The notes beneath the pieces are model-generated. The model made no database searches, was not told where the DNA came from, and was given only the letters and a program-made list of their open reading frames with translations. Both the position numbers and the translations under genes were made by a program. 32,846 nucleotides of DNA from Oscillospiraceae bacterium (GTDB lineage: Bacteria; Bacillota; Clostridia; Oscillospirales; Oscillospiraceae): positions 1 to 32,846 of the forward strand of contig JAFSET010000089.1 in the NCBI GenBank assembly GCA_017435615.1, read 5' to 3'. Shown here piece by piece: positions 1 through 6,772 of the stretch; position 1 is the stretch's first letter, and every line of letters starts with the position of its first letter.

Positions 1-360
1 AAGGCCATTGCCGAGGCAGAAGCCTACAACGGTCCCTCCCTCATCATCGGCTACGCTCCCTGCGAAATGCACTCCATCAAGGGCGGCATGATGCACTGCC
101 AGGACGAGATGAAGAAGGCTGTGGAATGTGGCTACTGGAACCTGTTCCGCTTCGATCCCTCCAAGGAGACCGGCAAGTTCACTCTGGACTCCAAAGCTCC
201 GAAGGATGGCTATCAGGAGTTCCTGATGAACGAGGCCCGTTACAGCCGTCTGACCCGTGAGTTCCCCGAGCGTGCAACCGAACTGTTCGCTAAGAACGAG
301 GCTGCTGCTAAGGAGCGCTGGGAGCATCTGAACAAGCTTGTTGAGATGTACAAGGACTAA
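1..360 (+). CDS. nifJ: Pyruvate:ferredoxin oxidoreductase, C-terminal end (partial)
   Basis: The reading frame is open from base 1 and ends at TAA 358-360; the start lies outside the window. The 119 visible residues match the extreme C-terminus of pyruvate:ferredoxin (flavodoxin) oxidoreductase, which converts pyruvate and CoA to acetyl-CoA, CO2 and reduced ferredoxin in the cytoplasm. The recognisable stretch is GPSLIIGYAPCEMHSIKGG, the part of the thiamine-diphosphate domain that in PFOR reads GPSLIIAY-C-H. The tail, with its NEARY and ERWEHLNKL segments, is the family's usual short helical end. No cofactor-binding motif is visible in this fragment. A hairpin terminator follows at 375-405. 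The family call is strong; whether the full protein is intact cannot be judged. Confidence 0.9.
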   Translation, partial: KAIAEAEAYNGPSLIIGYAPCEMHSIKGGMMHCQDEMKKAVECGYWNLFRFDPSKETGKFTLDSKAPKDGYQEFLMNEARYSRLTREFPERATELFAKNEAAAKERWEHLNKLVEMYKD

Positions 361-374
361 TTCCTTATGATTTA

Positions 375-405
375 CCGCCCCCGGTGTTCCGGGGGCGGAT
401 TTTTA
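375..405 (+). terminator. Rho-independent terminator after PFOR
   Basis: A perfect 10-bp GC stem (375-384 with 389-398) closes a TGTT loop and is followed by ATTTTTAA. It lies 15 bp after the PFOR stop, and its T-run merges into the ribosome site of the next small gene. Confidence 0.85.
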
Positions 406-418
406 AAGGAGTATGGAT

Positions 419-580
419 ATGGATTGCACAGTAATTGATATTCGTGGCGATTATGCCTTTGTCCGCTATGAAGACACCGGCGTTGTGTCGGAGGTCGCCA
501 TTGCGTTGCTGCCCTTTGGGATCGACGTTGGTGACCGGCTGAAATTTGAAAACTACGAGTTTAGCCTAATTGAACAGTAA
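419..580 (+). CDS. 53-aa HypC/OB-like small protein, unknown function
   Basis: An ATG at 419 sits 7-8 nt after AAAGGAG (405-411); another in-frame ATG at 413 is too close to that site. The product reads roughly MDCTVIDIRGDYAFVRYEDTG in its first 21 residues, followed by SEVAIALLPFGIDVGDRLKF. The pattern V-D-I-x-G-D-x-A-x-V, a hydrophobic turn, then LLP-x(3)-VGDRL resembles the beta-barrel of HypC-type hydrogenase maturation chaperones and of DUF3006-like small OB proteins. It lacks the N-terminal Cys that HypC needs, so a HypC role is unlikely. It has no identifiable partner nearby and follows the PFOR terminator, so it may be transcribed by read-through. Real gene likely, function unknown. 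Confidence 0.6.
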   Translation: MDCTVIDIRGDYAFVRYEDTGVVSEVAIALLPFGIDVGDRLKFENYEFSLIEQ

Positions 581-616
581 CAACTAATGTTTTAAAATCA
601 TGACGCACAGATACAG

Positions 617-657
617 AAAGAGCCTTGCGAAGATCAACACACTTCGCAAGGCTCTTT
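617..657. terminator. Bidirectional terminator hairpin
   Basis: A perfect 16-bp stem (617-632 with 642-657) encloses a 9-nt loop. Both flanks carry short A/T runs (AAAG on the left, CTTT on the right), as expected between the convergent small gene ending at 580 and the AI-2E permease ending at 660. Confidence 0.8.
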
Positions 658-659
658 GC

Positions 660-1928
660 TTACTTGGTATTATCTTTATGACCGACCTTGTCCATCAATT
701 TTTTCAGTTCCAGCTTTTTGCGCTTCTTTTCCCGTTTTTCTTTGAAGTGAGAACGAAGCTCCGGGGGCTGAGCCTGCAATTTTTCAGGCTCCACCTGCCG
801 TCCGTCCAGCCGGTTTTGGATCAGTTCACGCATCAGGCAGTACATAACGGAGGTCAGCGGAATCATCAGGAACATACCGGCAACGCCCATCAGCTCGCCG
901 CCCAAAGCAACCGCAACCAGGACCCACATGCCGGAAAGGCCAATAGACGTGCCGACGACACGGGGATAGATCACATTATTTTCAATCTGCTGCAGCACCA
1001 AGAACATCACCACGAACCATACGGCCTGCAAGGGATTTGCCACAAGGATCAAAAATGCACCGACGATACATCCCACCCAGGCACCAACTACGGGAATAAA
1101 AGCTGTAACCGCTACAAGCACACTGACCAGTGGGATATAGGGCATCCGGAAAATTGCCATGGAAATAGCGAACATGGTGCCCAAAATGCAAACCTCCAGG
1201 CACTGCCCGGACAGGAAATTGGAGAATGTGGAGTTTGCCAGGCGCAACACACGGACAATGTAGTCAGAAACACGCTCAGGCAAAAAAGCGTACATCAGCT
1301 TCCTGCCCTGCCGTGCCAGGGTTTCCTTTTGGAACAGAGAGTAAACAGAAAACGCCACAGCAATGAAACCGGTGATAAATCCACTGGTCACACTGCCAAT
1401 TGCGGAGATCGTCCGAGTAAAAATGGTACTCAGGCTGTCACCGACCACGTTGAGCATATTCTGCGCCAGGGAGGGCCAATCAAACTTTTCCAGATCCGTG
1501 TTTTCCATGATCCACTGCATCACTTCCGGGTGCTCCGTCAAAAATGCATCGGCTTGCTCTTCAACACGCAGTGCAAAGGTTTGAAGCTTAGGAATCAGGG
1601 ACTGAACTGTGTCCGACAATTGGGGAATCAGCAGCAGGAACACCAATGTCAGGATCAAAAACACCGCCAAAATCGTCACCAACAAGGCGCAAACACGGCG
1701 AAACTTCTCATTTTTTATACCTACAAACAGGCGCTCAAAAGCACGCATCGGCACGTTTAAAATAAACGCCAGCACAGAACCGATAATAAACGGCGAGAGA
1801 ATATCCATCACACGCTTCGCGATCCCTATGACATGGTTTGTTTGATTCAGGACCCAATACAGCAGTACAAATCCCAAGATCACCAATACAATATTGCGCA
1901 ATGTCTTTTTTTCAATTCTGATGTCCAC
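660..1928 (-). CDS. AI-2E family (PerM/YdbI-like) membrane permease
   Basis: This 422-aa protein has the layout of the AI-2E/PerM transporter family. There are two to three N-terminal membrane segments (about residues 11-30, 38-60 and 75-101), a soluble middle region of about 100 residues rich in charged helices, and then a block of closely packed membrane segments. The C-terminal half carries the family signature around IENNVIYPRVVG and the GVAGMFLMIPL stretch. A charged, Lys-rich tail ends the protein. The start is GTG (1926-1928) after GGGGGTG; no in-frame ATG is nearby. Members export diverse small molecules or act in Na+/H+ exchange; the substrate cannot be inferred here. It is monocistronic, with its own promoter and a shared terminator. 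Confidence 0.85.
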   Translation of the reverse strand: MDIRIEKKTLRNIVLVILGFVLLYWVLNQTNHVIGIAKRVMDILSPFIIGSVLAFILNVPMRAFERLFVGIKNEKFRRVCALLVTILAVFLILTLVFLLLIPQLSDTVQSLIPKLQTFALRVEEQADAFLTEHPEVMQWIMENTDLEKFDWPSLAQNMLNVVGDSLSTIFTRTISAIGSVTSGFITGFIAVAFSVYSLFQKETLARQGRKLMYAFLPERVSDYIVRVLRLANSTFSNFLSGQCLEVCILGTMFAISMAIFRMPYIPLVSVLVAVTAFIPVVGAWVGCIVGAFLILVANPLQAVWFVVMFLVLQQIENNVIYPRVVGTSIGLSGMWVLVAVALGGELMGVAGMFLMIPLTSVMYCLMRELIQNRLDGRQVEPEKLQAQPPELRSHFKEKREKKRKKLELKKLMDKVGHKDNTK

Positions 1929-1956
1929 AGCATCACCCCCATATCATCATACAAGC

Positions 1957-1986
1957 ATTATATGACAAAATTAAGAACAAAATCAA
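1957..1986 (-). promoter_or_regulatory. Sigma-A-type promoter for AI-2E permease
   Basis: On the minus strand TTGATT (1981-1986) and TATAAT (1957-1962) are separated by 18 bp, about 30 bp before the GTG start. Confidence 0.55.
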
Positions 1987-1988
1987 GT

Positions 1989-3029
1989 TTATTTTGACAA
2001 CTTTCGAAGAAGCTGACAAAGAAACTGCACCTCTTCCTCTGTATTGGCCCAGCTTGTGCAAAACCGCACCGCCTGATGATCTTCATCTACCCGGTCCATA
2101 GGGCTGAATGTCACCTCTTTGGACAGCTCAGGCAGGATGGATACCGGCAACACAGGAAACACCTGATTGGTACTTCCCTCCACAAACAGCGGATAACCAA
2201 GCTCCTGCAGGGTCTGCCGTAGGATATCCGCCAGCTCATCGGCGTGACGGGCGATCTTAAAGTACAGATCATCCTGAAGCAGGGCCTCCATCTGTAGGCC
2301 CAAAAGCCAGCCCTTGGCCAGCATGCCGCCGTGTTGCTTGATCAGATAACGGAAATCCTCCGCCAAAACCGGATTGGTGATCACCACGCACTCACCAAAC
2401 ATAGCACCGCCTTTGGTCATACCAATATAAAATACGTCACAAAGAGCGGCAATATCCGCAAGCGTCACATCATTGTCCCGGCTGGCAAGGGCGTAGCCCA
2501 ATCTTGCGCCATCTAAAAACAGATAGTAGCCGTATTTTTTACAGACTGCGGACAACGCCTGCAGCTCCTGCAGGGTATAGACTGTGCCAAGCTCTGTAGA
2601 GTCGGAAATGTAAACCAGCTTAGGCTGTACCGTATGTTCCCGGTCACCGTCCTGCAGATGAAACTTTGCCGCCTGTTCAACCTGGGCGGCAGTCACTTTA
2701 CCGTCAACAGAAGGCAATCCGATTACCTTGTGGCCCGTGGCCTCTACCGCACCAGTCTCATGTACATTGATATGGCCGGTCACCGCACAGAGGGCACCCT
2801 GATGAGGCCGCAGCGCCGCATCAATCACAGTCAGATTAGCCTGTGTTCCGCCGGTCAAAAAATGTACCTGCAGATCCTTATTGCCGCAAAGCTCTTTCAC
2901 CTTCTGGGCCGCGGCGGCACAGTGCTCATCCATTCCGTATCCGGGCATTGCCTCATGGAAGGCAGCAGTCATTTTTTCCAGAACTGCCGGATGGCACATT
3001 CTGTTATAGTCATTATGAAAATAGCGCAC
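1989..3029 (-). CDS. ltaE: Low-specificity L-threonine aldolase / beta-eliminating lyase family
   Basis: The 346-aa product is a fold-type I PLP enzyme of the threonine aldolase family, which cleaves L-threonine or L-allo-threonine to glycine and acetaldehyde. The family landmarks appear in order: N-terminal NDYNRMCHPAV, TGGTQANL (cofactor phosphate contact, about residue 59), HINVHETGA, the aspartate-bearing YLFLDGARLGYAL, and YIGMTKGGAMFGE, whose Lys is the expected Schiff-base residue. Length is typical (about 340). The start is GTG (3027-3029) preceded by GGAGG at 7 nt spacing. It stands alone with its own promoter. It could instead act on other beta-hydroxy amino acids; related annotations vary within this family. 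Confidence 0.9.
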   Translation of the reverse strand: MRYFHNDYNRMCHPAVLEKMTAAFHEAMPGYGMDEHCAAAAQKVKELCGNKDLQVHFLTGGTQANLTVIDAALRPHQGALCAVTGHINVHETGAVEATGHKVIGLPSVDGKVTAAQVEQAAKFHLQDGDREHTVQPKLVYISDSTELGTVYTLQELQALSAVCKKYGYYLFLDGARLGYALASRDNDVTLADIAALCDVFYIGMTKGGAMFGECVVITNPVLAEDFRYLIKQHGGMLAKGWLLGLQMEALLQDDLYFKIARHADELADILRQTLQELGYPLFVEGSTNQVFPVLPVSILPELSKEVTFSPMDRVDEDHQAVRFCTSWANTEEEVQFLCQLLRKLSK

Positions 3030-3057
3030 AACGATTCCTCCAATGGTAATTTCCTAT

Positions 3058-3086
3058 ATACTACAGTTTTTTTCATCCTGTGTCAA
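3058..3086 (-). promoter_or_regulatory. Promoter for threonine aldolase
   Basis: On the minus strand TTGACA (3081-3086) is followed after 17 bp by TAGTAT (3058-3063), about 30 bp before the GTG start. Confidence 0.65.
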
Positions 3087-3152
3087 GCAGGTATAACCTG
3101 CCTGTATGGCTCATAGATTTTTCTTGGCAGGGCACAGCAGGGAGGGAACATT

Positions 3153-3404
3153 ATGGACGCTACGATCGAACAGCGCGCCTGTGAATTGGCTGTGTACATT
3201 ATTGAGACCGGCGCAACCGTCAGAGCATGCGCCAAGCGGTTTGGTATATCCAAATCCACGGTCCACAAGGACCTGTCCCAAAGACTTCCTAAGTGTAACA
3301 AGAGCCTGTACCGCCAGGTGCGTCAGGTATTGGACCTGAACAAAGCCGAGCGACACATCCGTGGCGGCATTGCCACTAGGGAGAAATACTTAAAAAGCAA
3401 GTAG
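3153..3404 (+). CDS. spoIIID: Sporulation transcriptional regulator SpoIIID
   Basis: The 83-aa protein matches SpoIIID in length and sequence. It has an N-terminal helix ending in ELAVYIIETG, a helix-turn-helix at about 20-45 (TVRACAKRFGISKSTVHKDL), and a basic C-terminal part with ERHIRGGIATREKYL. SpoIIID binds DNA in the mother cell and adjusts the sigma-E regulon during endospore formation. The ATG follows AGGGAGGG at 6 nt spacing. A weak sigma-E-like pair, GTATAACC (3091-3098) and CATAGATT (3112-3119) with a 13-bp spacer, lies upstream; that reading is tentative. Its presence is good evidence that the organism comes from a spore-forming line. The stop codon lies inside a hairpin shared with the opposing gene. 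Confidence 0.95.
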   Translation: MDATIEQRACELAVYIIETGATVRACAKRFGISKSTVHKDLSQRLPKCNKSLYRQVRQVLDLNKAERHIRGGIATREKYLKSK

Positions 3405-3426
3405 GATGCGCCAAAACGCATCCTAC
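3401..3426. terminator. Hairpin spanning two convergent stop codons
   Basis: A perfect 10-bp stem (3401-3410 with 3417-3426) and 6-nt loop contains both the TAG of spoIIID (3402-3404) and the stop of the opposing 33-aa gene (3423-3425). There is no T-run on the plus side, so its strength as a terminator is uncertain. Confidence 0.6.
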
Positions 3427-3524
3427 AGATCATCGGCATCCTGTATGGGTTTATCCTGCGGATCAGCAGGTCTTCCGGTGTAGCTTCCAAAGGGATCCGT
3501 GACGATCTTTTCTTTTTTCTTCAT
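3423..3524 (-). CDS. 33-aa conserved-looking small protein
   Basis: The minus-strand ATG (3522-3524) follows a strong GGAGGT at 7-8 nt. The product begins MKKKEKIVTDPFGSYTGRPA and ends KPIQDADDL. The TDP-x-GSYTG motif with an acidic DADDL end is, from memory, a pattern seen in tiny proteins of many Clostridia; no function is known to me. There is no signal peptide or membrane segment, and the protein is hydrophilic. The frame continues upstream to 3722 but only this start has a ribosome site, and the upstream part overlaps rlmH and its promoter. The ribosome site and proline/glycine pattern argue that this is a real gene. Confidence 0.65.
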   Translation of the reverse strand: MKKKEKIVTDPFGSYTGRPADPQDKPIQDADDL

Positions 3525-3559
3525 GTTTTCCACCTCCGCAATCATTATGATGTCCAATA

Positions 3560-3588
3560 TTGAAAAGAATGTACATATATGATATGAT
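3560..3588 (+). promoter_or_regulatory. Promoter for rlmH
   Basis: TTGAAA (3560-3565) and TATGAT (3583-3588) are 17 bp apart and end 29 bp before the chosen rlmH start. Confidence 0.65.
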
Positions 3589-3617
3589 GGAAAAAAATGA
3601 GTAAAGGACCACCTGCC

Positions 3618-4100
3618 ATGTTTGACATCACCCTGATCTGTATGGGAAAGCTGAAGGAAAAGTTTTATACCTCCGCAGCCGCAGAATATGAAAAAAGGCT
3701 GAAAGCGTACTGCAGCTTTCATATCATGGAATTACCGGAGGTGCGGCTTCCGGATAATCCCTCCCCTGCCGAGATCTCCGCAGGGCTGGAAAAGGAAGCT
3801 GACAGTATTCTCAGCAAGCTGCCGAAGGGCTGCTGGTTTTGCGTCTTTACGCCGGAAGGAAAGCTGCAATCCTCGGAAGAACTGGCGCAGAAGCTTCAGG
3901 ATGTGAAACTCAGCGGCAAAAGCAGTGCCTGTTTTCTGATCGGATCCTCCTTTGGTATTGCGCCCAGAATAAAAGCACTTGCAGATCTGAAGCTCTCCAT
4001 GAGCCCAATGACCTTTCCGCACCACTTGGCCCGAATCATGGTCCTGGAACAGCTTTACAGAGCAGAGGCCATCCAGGCCGGCAGTAAGTATCATAAATAA
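3618..4100 (+). CDS. rlmH: 23S rRNA (pseudouridine1915-N3)-methyltransferase RlmH
   Basis: The 160-aa protein, a typical RlmH length, begins MFDITLICMGKLKEKFY, the usual first strand and helix of this SPOUT methyltransferase. It methylates N3 of pseudouridine 1915 in helix 69 of 23S rRNA on assembled 70S ribosomes. The SAM-binding trefoil knot is seen as CFLIGSSFGI, followed by LKLSMSPMTFPHHLARIMVLEQLYRAEAI, and the conserved C-terminal YHK end is present. The ATG at 3618 follows AAAGGA at 9 nt; an upstream in-frame ATG at 3597 would add 7 residues unlike the family and lies too close to the -10 box. It shares a terminator hairpin with rsmE, another rRNA methyltransferase, on the opposite strand. 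Confidence 0.95.
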   Translation: MFDITLICMGKLKEKFYTSAAAEYEKRLKAYCSFHIMELPEVRLPDNPSPAEISAGLEKEADSILSKLPKGCWFCVFTPEGKLQSSEELAQKLQDVKLSGKSSACFLIGSSFGIAPRIKALADLKLSMSPMTFPHHLARIMVLEQLYRAEAIQAGSKYHK

Positions 4101-4104
4101 ATAT

Positions 4105-4135
4105 GGGGAGAAGCCAAATTGCACGGCCTCTCCCC
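4105..4135. terminator. Bidirectional terminator between rlmH and rsmE
   Basis: An 11-bp stem with one mismatch (4105-4115 with 4125-4135) lies between the convergent stops. The minus-strand side is followed by a T-rich run. Confidence 0.7.
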
Positions 4136-4145
4136 TCTTACTGTT

Positions 4146-4877
4146 TTAGAATTCACCTGTCGCATACATCACGGCAGACAATGCACAAAGCGGCGCGGTC
4201 TCACAGCGCAGGATCCGACTGCCAAGGGTACAGATCCGCAGACCGGCAAGCTTTGCCTGCTCAACCTCCCGTGGCTCCAAGCCGCCCTCCGGTCCCGTCA
4301 TCAGGCTGACTGTTTCAAAGCCTTTTTCCTCCACAGCCATCCGAAGGGTCACTGCACGCTCGTTCTCATAAAAGAGAATGGGTAAATCCGCTTGAGCTGC
4401 CCGGTCCAGAGCCGCCTGATAGCTATCAACCGTGATCACCTTCGGCACGATCCCTCTGCCTGACTGCTCCGCCGCGGAGGCCGCAATTTTCTGCCAGCGT
4501 TCCAGCTTTTTCTTTAAGCTTTTTTCATCAGGCTTTGATATGCATCTGCCGGAGGGAAATGCGACGATCTCATAAGCACCCAATTCGGTAGCTTTTTGAA
4601 TCACATGTTCTAACTTATCTGCCTTAGGAAAGGCCATATATACACTGACCCGGACCTTTGCCTCCGTATCGGCACACTGTCTGTCACGCACAACCAGGCT
4701 GATCTGTCCGGGACTGACATCACTGACTGTGCAACGGCACTGCTGCCCTTCTCCGTCGCACAAATAGACTTCCTCGCCGTTTTTCAGCCGCAGAACTTTT
4801 GCGTGCTCTGCCTGCTGACCAGTCAAAACAATAAAATCCTGTTCCAGTTCTTCTTTGGATACAAAAAAACGCGCCAT
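4146..4877 (-). CDS. rsmE: 16S rRNA (uracil1498-N3)-methyltransferase RsmE
   Basis: This 243-aa protein is RsmE, which methylates N3 of U1498 in 16S rRNA at the decoding centre. It has the N-terminal PUA-like part (MARFFVSKEEL to LVVRDRQC, about 1-75) and a SPOUT knot. The knot motifs are clear: MAFPKADKLEHVIQKATELG, MTGPEGGLEPREVEQA, and the C-terminal LGSRILRCETAPLCALSAV, which corresponds to the family's LGxRILRxETA. Length is standard. In many Firmicutes rsmE follows prmA; here it has its own consensus promoter and stands alone. Confidence 0.95.
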   Translation of the reverse strand: MARFFVSKEELEQDFIVLTGQQAEHAKVLRLKNGEEVYLCDGEGQQCRCTVSDVSPGQISLVVRDRQCADTEAKVRVSVYMAFPKADKLEHVIQKATELGAYEIVAFPSGRCISKPDEKSLKKKLERWQKIAASAAEQSGRGIVPKVITVDSYQAALDRAAQADLPILFYENERAVTLRMAVEEKGFETVSLMTGPEGGLEPREVEQAKLAGLRICTLGSRILRCETAPLCALSAVMYATGEF

Positions 4878-4909
4878 GAACGCACCTCGCCAACTAATTT
4901 TCTATCCGT

Positions 4910-4938
4910 ATCATAATTGGCAAAGGAACGAAAGTCAA
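4910..4938 (-). promoter_or_regulatory. Promoter for rsmE
   Basis: On the minus strand TTGACT (4933-4938) and TATGAT (4910-4915) are separated by 17 bp. Confidence 0.65.
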
Positions 4939-4955
4939 CAGTAAAATATACATAA

Positions 4956-4995
4956 AACCGAAACCTGATAAACGGGTCCACCTCAGGTTTTGGTT
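4956..4995. repeat. Intergenic inverted repeat without T-run
   Basis: In the 311-bp gap between rsmE and tRNA-Leu, 4956-4968 pairs with 4983-4995 across a 14-nt loop. It is not followed by a T-run on either strand. No reading frame with a ribosome site was seen in the gap; the rest is AT-rich up to the tRNA promoter. Confidence 0.45.
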
Positions 4996-5145
4996 GCCTT
5001 CGCTCAATTTCATCATGTTAGTGTTGATTATCTTCTTGAACTAACAGATCAAAAGAATCCATATCCATACAAAAAGTAAAAGTAGGTATTTGCGTAGCAA
5101 ATAGAACTCACAAAAAAATCAACCAACTTTAAGTGAATTTTCATA

Positions 5146-5174
5146 TTGACAAAACCTCTAATTAAAGGTATAAT
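5146..5174 (+). promoter_or_regulatory. Consensus promoter for tRNA-Leu
   Basis: TTGACA (5146-5151) and TATAAT (5169-5174) are exactly 17 bp apart, a perfect sigma-A consensus, ending 14 bp before the mature tRNA 5' end. Confidence 0.9.
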
Positions 5175-5188
5175 GCACAGGAACATTT

Positions 5189-5271
5189 GCGAGAGTGTTG
5201 GAATGGTAGACAAGCACGTTTGAGGTGCGTGTGGTTTCGCCGTGTGGGTTCGAGTCCCATCTCTCGCACCA
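5189..5271 (+). tRNA. tRNA-Leu (anticodon GAG)
   Basis: The acceptor arms GCGAGAG (5189-5195) and CTCTCGC (5261-5267) pair perfectly and are followed by discriminator A and an encoded CCA. The T arm GTGGG-TTCGAGT-CCCAT is canonical. The anticodon stem CACGT/GCGTG encloses the loop TTGAGGT, giving GAG, which reads CUC and CUU. A long variable arm (GTGGTTTCGCCGT region) marks it as a class II tRNA, as leucine requires. It has its own consensus promoter and terminator. Its 3' end is partly echoed about 2.2 kb downstream. Confidence 0.95.
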
Positions 5272-5306
5272 AAACCGGCGAGTCTCATTTGAGGCTCGCC
5301 GGTTTT
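5271..5306 (+). terminator. Terminator after tRNA-Leu
   Basis: Twelve bp (5271-5282 with 5295-5306) pair perfectly, with a further short CTC/GAG pairing inside the loop; the 3' arm ends in TTTT. The hairpin starts at the last A of CCA. Confidence 0.85.
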
Positions 5307-5312
5307 ACTTAT

Positions 5313-5717
5313 TCACATTCCGCAATGCTTTTTATAAAAGACATTTAGGTCCGGAAAATCCTCACACATAGTTGCAAATACTATATCTTTTTCCTTGGTT
5401 GAATGACCGGCAAATTTGCTATCAAGCAATTCAAGCACTGCATCAAACGCAACATTCAGCTTGCAGGAGATCCTTTCTGCCAGAGCTTCGCTTTGCAACG
5501 CAACAAACTCTTCTTCTGATAAGATTCCCATCTGAATGTCTTTTTTACAATCTTGCTCCTGCGCCTGCAAAAAATCTGTAAATTCATCGTCTGTCATATC
5601 TTCAATCAGATAGGACAGCTCCATTTTTGTATCATTCGGCAACTGTGCATAATGATCGATGGCCTCCCGGATTGTGATGCCGGTATTTTCTTCGTTTCCT
5701 GTTTTTTTGTTACTCAT
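5313..5717 (-). CDS. 134-aa protein of unknown function, second gene of a two-gene cassette
   Basis: Not recognised. The start at 5715-5717 follows GGAGAGG; the frame is open five codons further but without a better site. The product starts MSNKKTGNEENTGITIREAI and is acidic and helical, with repeated D/E clusters (IEDMTDDEFTDFL, GILSEEEFVAL) and one C-terminal Cys in KKHCGM. It has no membrane segment, signal peptide or catalytic signature that I can name. It lies 25 bp downstream of the 154-aa gene on the same strand, so the two are probably co-transcribed. It sits immediately behind tRNA-Leu in an AT-richer stretch, which suggests acquired DNA. An accessory or regulatory role is possible but unproven. 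Confidence 0.6.
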   Translation of the reverse strand: MSNKKTGNEENTGITIREAIDHYAQLPNDTKMELSYLIEDMTDDEFTDFLQAQEQDCKKDIQMGILSEEEFVALQSEALAERISCKLNVAFDAVLELLDSKFAGHSTKEKDIVFATMCEDFPDLNVFYKKHCGM

Positions 5718-5742
5718 AACGCGCCTCTCCATTTTATGTGAT

Positions 5743-6207
5743 TTATTTCCAAAATTGGTTTTTTGACAATTTAATTAAATCCGCATATTTTTGAGCAAAG
5801 TCTTCCTTGTAATGAAAACGCATCAATTCATAATACTCCCATGCCGTTTGATATGTATCCTGCGGATCGGTAAACAGTAGGGGTTTCCCCAGTTGTTTTA
5901 CATACTCGTTTACTGCCGTTACCCTTGTTATGACCTTCTGCTTTTGATGGGCAATATCCTCGTCATTATAGCCCAGTGCCTTATAGGTTGGAAAACCATC
6001 TTTTTCTTCTGCCATATGACGCATCATATGGTGCCCGATTGCCTCTATCAAGCGTAACAACTTCTCTTTTTCTGTATAATACAGTTCCTCAGTCTTCAAA
6101 TTAAACAACCTATAGTAATACTTACTGGCATAATCGGATCGAAACACATCCGGTTTTACATCCCACGGATGTTGATAGCTTCCAATTCCCATATTGTTAC
6201 TCAACAC
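5743..6207 (-). CDS. 154-aa protein of unknown function, first gene of a two-gene cassette
   Basis: Not recognised. The open frame starts at GTG 6205-6207, with an in-frame TTG next and an ATG at 6190-6192; the ribosome site (AGAAGTAGG) is weak, so the start is uncertain by up to five residues. The product is rich in Tyr, His and Lys, with DYASKYYYRLFNL, then a helix LLRLIEAIGHHMMRHMAEE, then KQKVITRVTAVNEYVKQLGKPLLF and a C-terminal aromatic segment WEYYELMRFHYKEDF. The HHMMRH cluster could bind metal, but no known motif fits. There is no signal peptide or transmembrane helix. It is followed after 25 bp by the 134-aa gene. Codon use is AT-richer than in the housekeeping neighbours. Confidence 0.6.
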   Translation of the reverse strand: MLSNNMGIGSYQHPWDVKPDVFRSDYASKYYYRLFNLKTEELYYTEKEKLLRLIEAIGHHMMRHMAEEKDGFPTYKALGYNDEDIAHQKQKVITRVTAVNEYVKQLGKPLLFTDPQDTYQTAWEYYELMRFHYKEDFAQKYADLIKLSKNQFWK

Positions 6208-6417
6208 CTACTTCTTTTGCTCTTTTAACCAGATAGGTATATGAATATGATATAGGATATGGCGTGTTTTTTCAAGTTAGCGTTTCACATTTTTCAATAA
6301 TATGCAGATGTAATTTACATGTAAAAATAGAAAATATACTGTTTGTTAACTGCCAAAACCGTTGGTATTACTCACTTTTTGCTTGAATCCTATAAAACAA
6401 CTCGCACCAAAGCATTC

Positions 6418-6457
6418 AAACCCGAACGTTTTACCAATCGGTGAAACGTTCGGGTTT
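6418..6457. repeat. Perfect 14-bp inverted repeat (hairpin 1)
   Basis: 6418-6431 pairs perfectly with 6444-6457; the 12-nt interior can pair further as ACC/GGT. The plus-strand side is followed by TTGTTGTTTTCTT, which would allow termination of a plus-strand transcript, but no plus-strand gene lies upstream. Confidence 0.8.
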
Positions 6458-6493
6458 GTTGTTTTCTTAAAAGATGTTAAATAGTCTTTGTTT

Positions 6494-6528
6494 GTGGCAG
6501 TACAGAGTGTTTGGCTCTGTACTGCCAC
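6494..6528. repeat. Perfect 14-bp inverted repeat (hairpin 2)
   Basis: GTGGCAGTACAGAG (6494-6507) pairs perfectly with 6515-6528 around the 7-nt loop TGTTTGG. It lies 36 bp after hairpin 1, in a region with no gene. Confidence 0.8.
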
Positions 6529-6742
6529 TTCTTCGTTACAAAGAATTTTTGTGCACAAAAAGAGCTTTTAAGTGAAGACTAAGATCGATCCGTCATTACA
6601 GATGATCTGTAAAATTCCAAAATATAGAAAATAAACGAAAAATGTACCGCATCGTATTCTGCTGTAATAATGTTTTCCATCGGCGAAAGCAACGAGGAAG
6701 AATATTATTAGCACCCATTCAAGGGCAGATGCCATTACGCAA

Positions 6743-6772
6743 AAAGACCAATACCAGAAGGTGTTGGTCTTT
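6743..6772 (-). terminator. Terminator after zinc-ribbon gene
   Basis: A 13-bp stem with one G-T pair (6743-6755 with 6760-6772) has loop AGAA; on the minus strand it ends in CTTTTTG. It is about 60 bp past the stop of the 77-aa gene. Confidence 0.7.

Noticed and set aside
600-1760. 386-aa open frame on the plus strand opposite the AI-2E permease
   Set aside because: It is the reverse shadow of a well-supported membrane protein, has low-complexity His/Gln-rich composition and no ribosome site.
3597-3617. Upstream ATG adding seven residues to RlmH
   Set aside because: The added residues do not match the family, and this ATG lies within 9 bp of the -10 box; ATG 3618 has AAAGGA at normal spacing.
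5049-5288. Open frame on the minus strand reading DGTRTHTAKPHAPQ
   Set aside because: It is the antisense of tRNA-Leu, a well-known artefact of tRNA regions.
6346-6558. 70-aa minus-strand open frame in the hairpin region
   Set aside because: It begins at TTG with no ribosome site and passes through two perfect inverted repeats; more likely non-coding.
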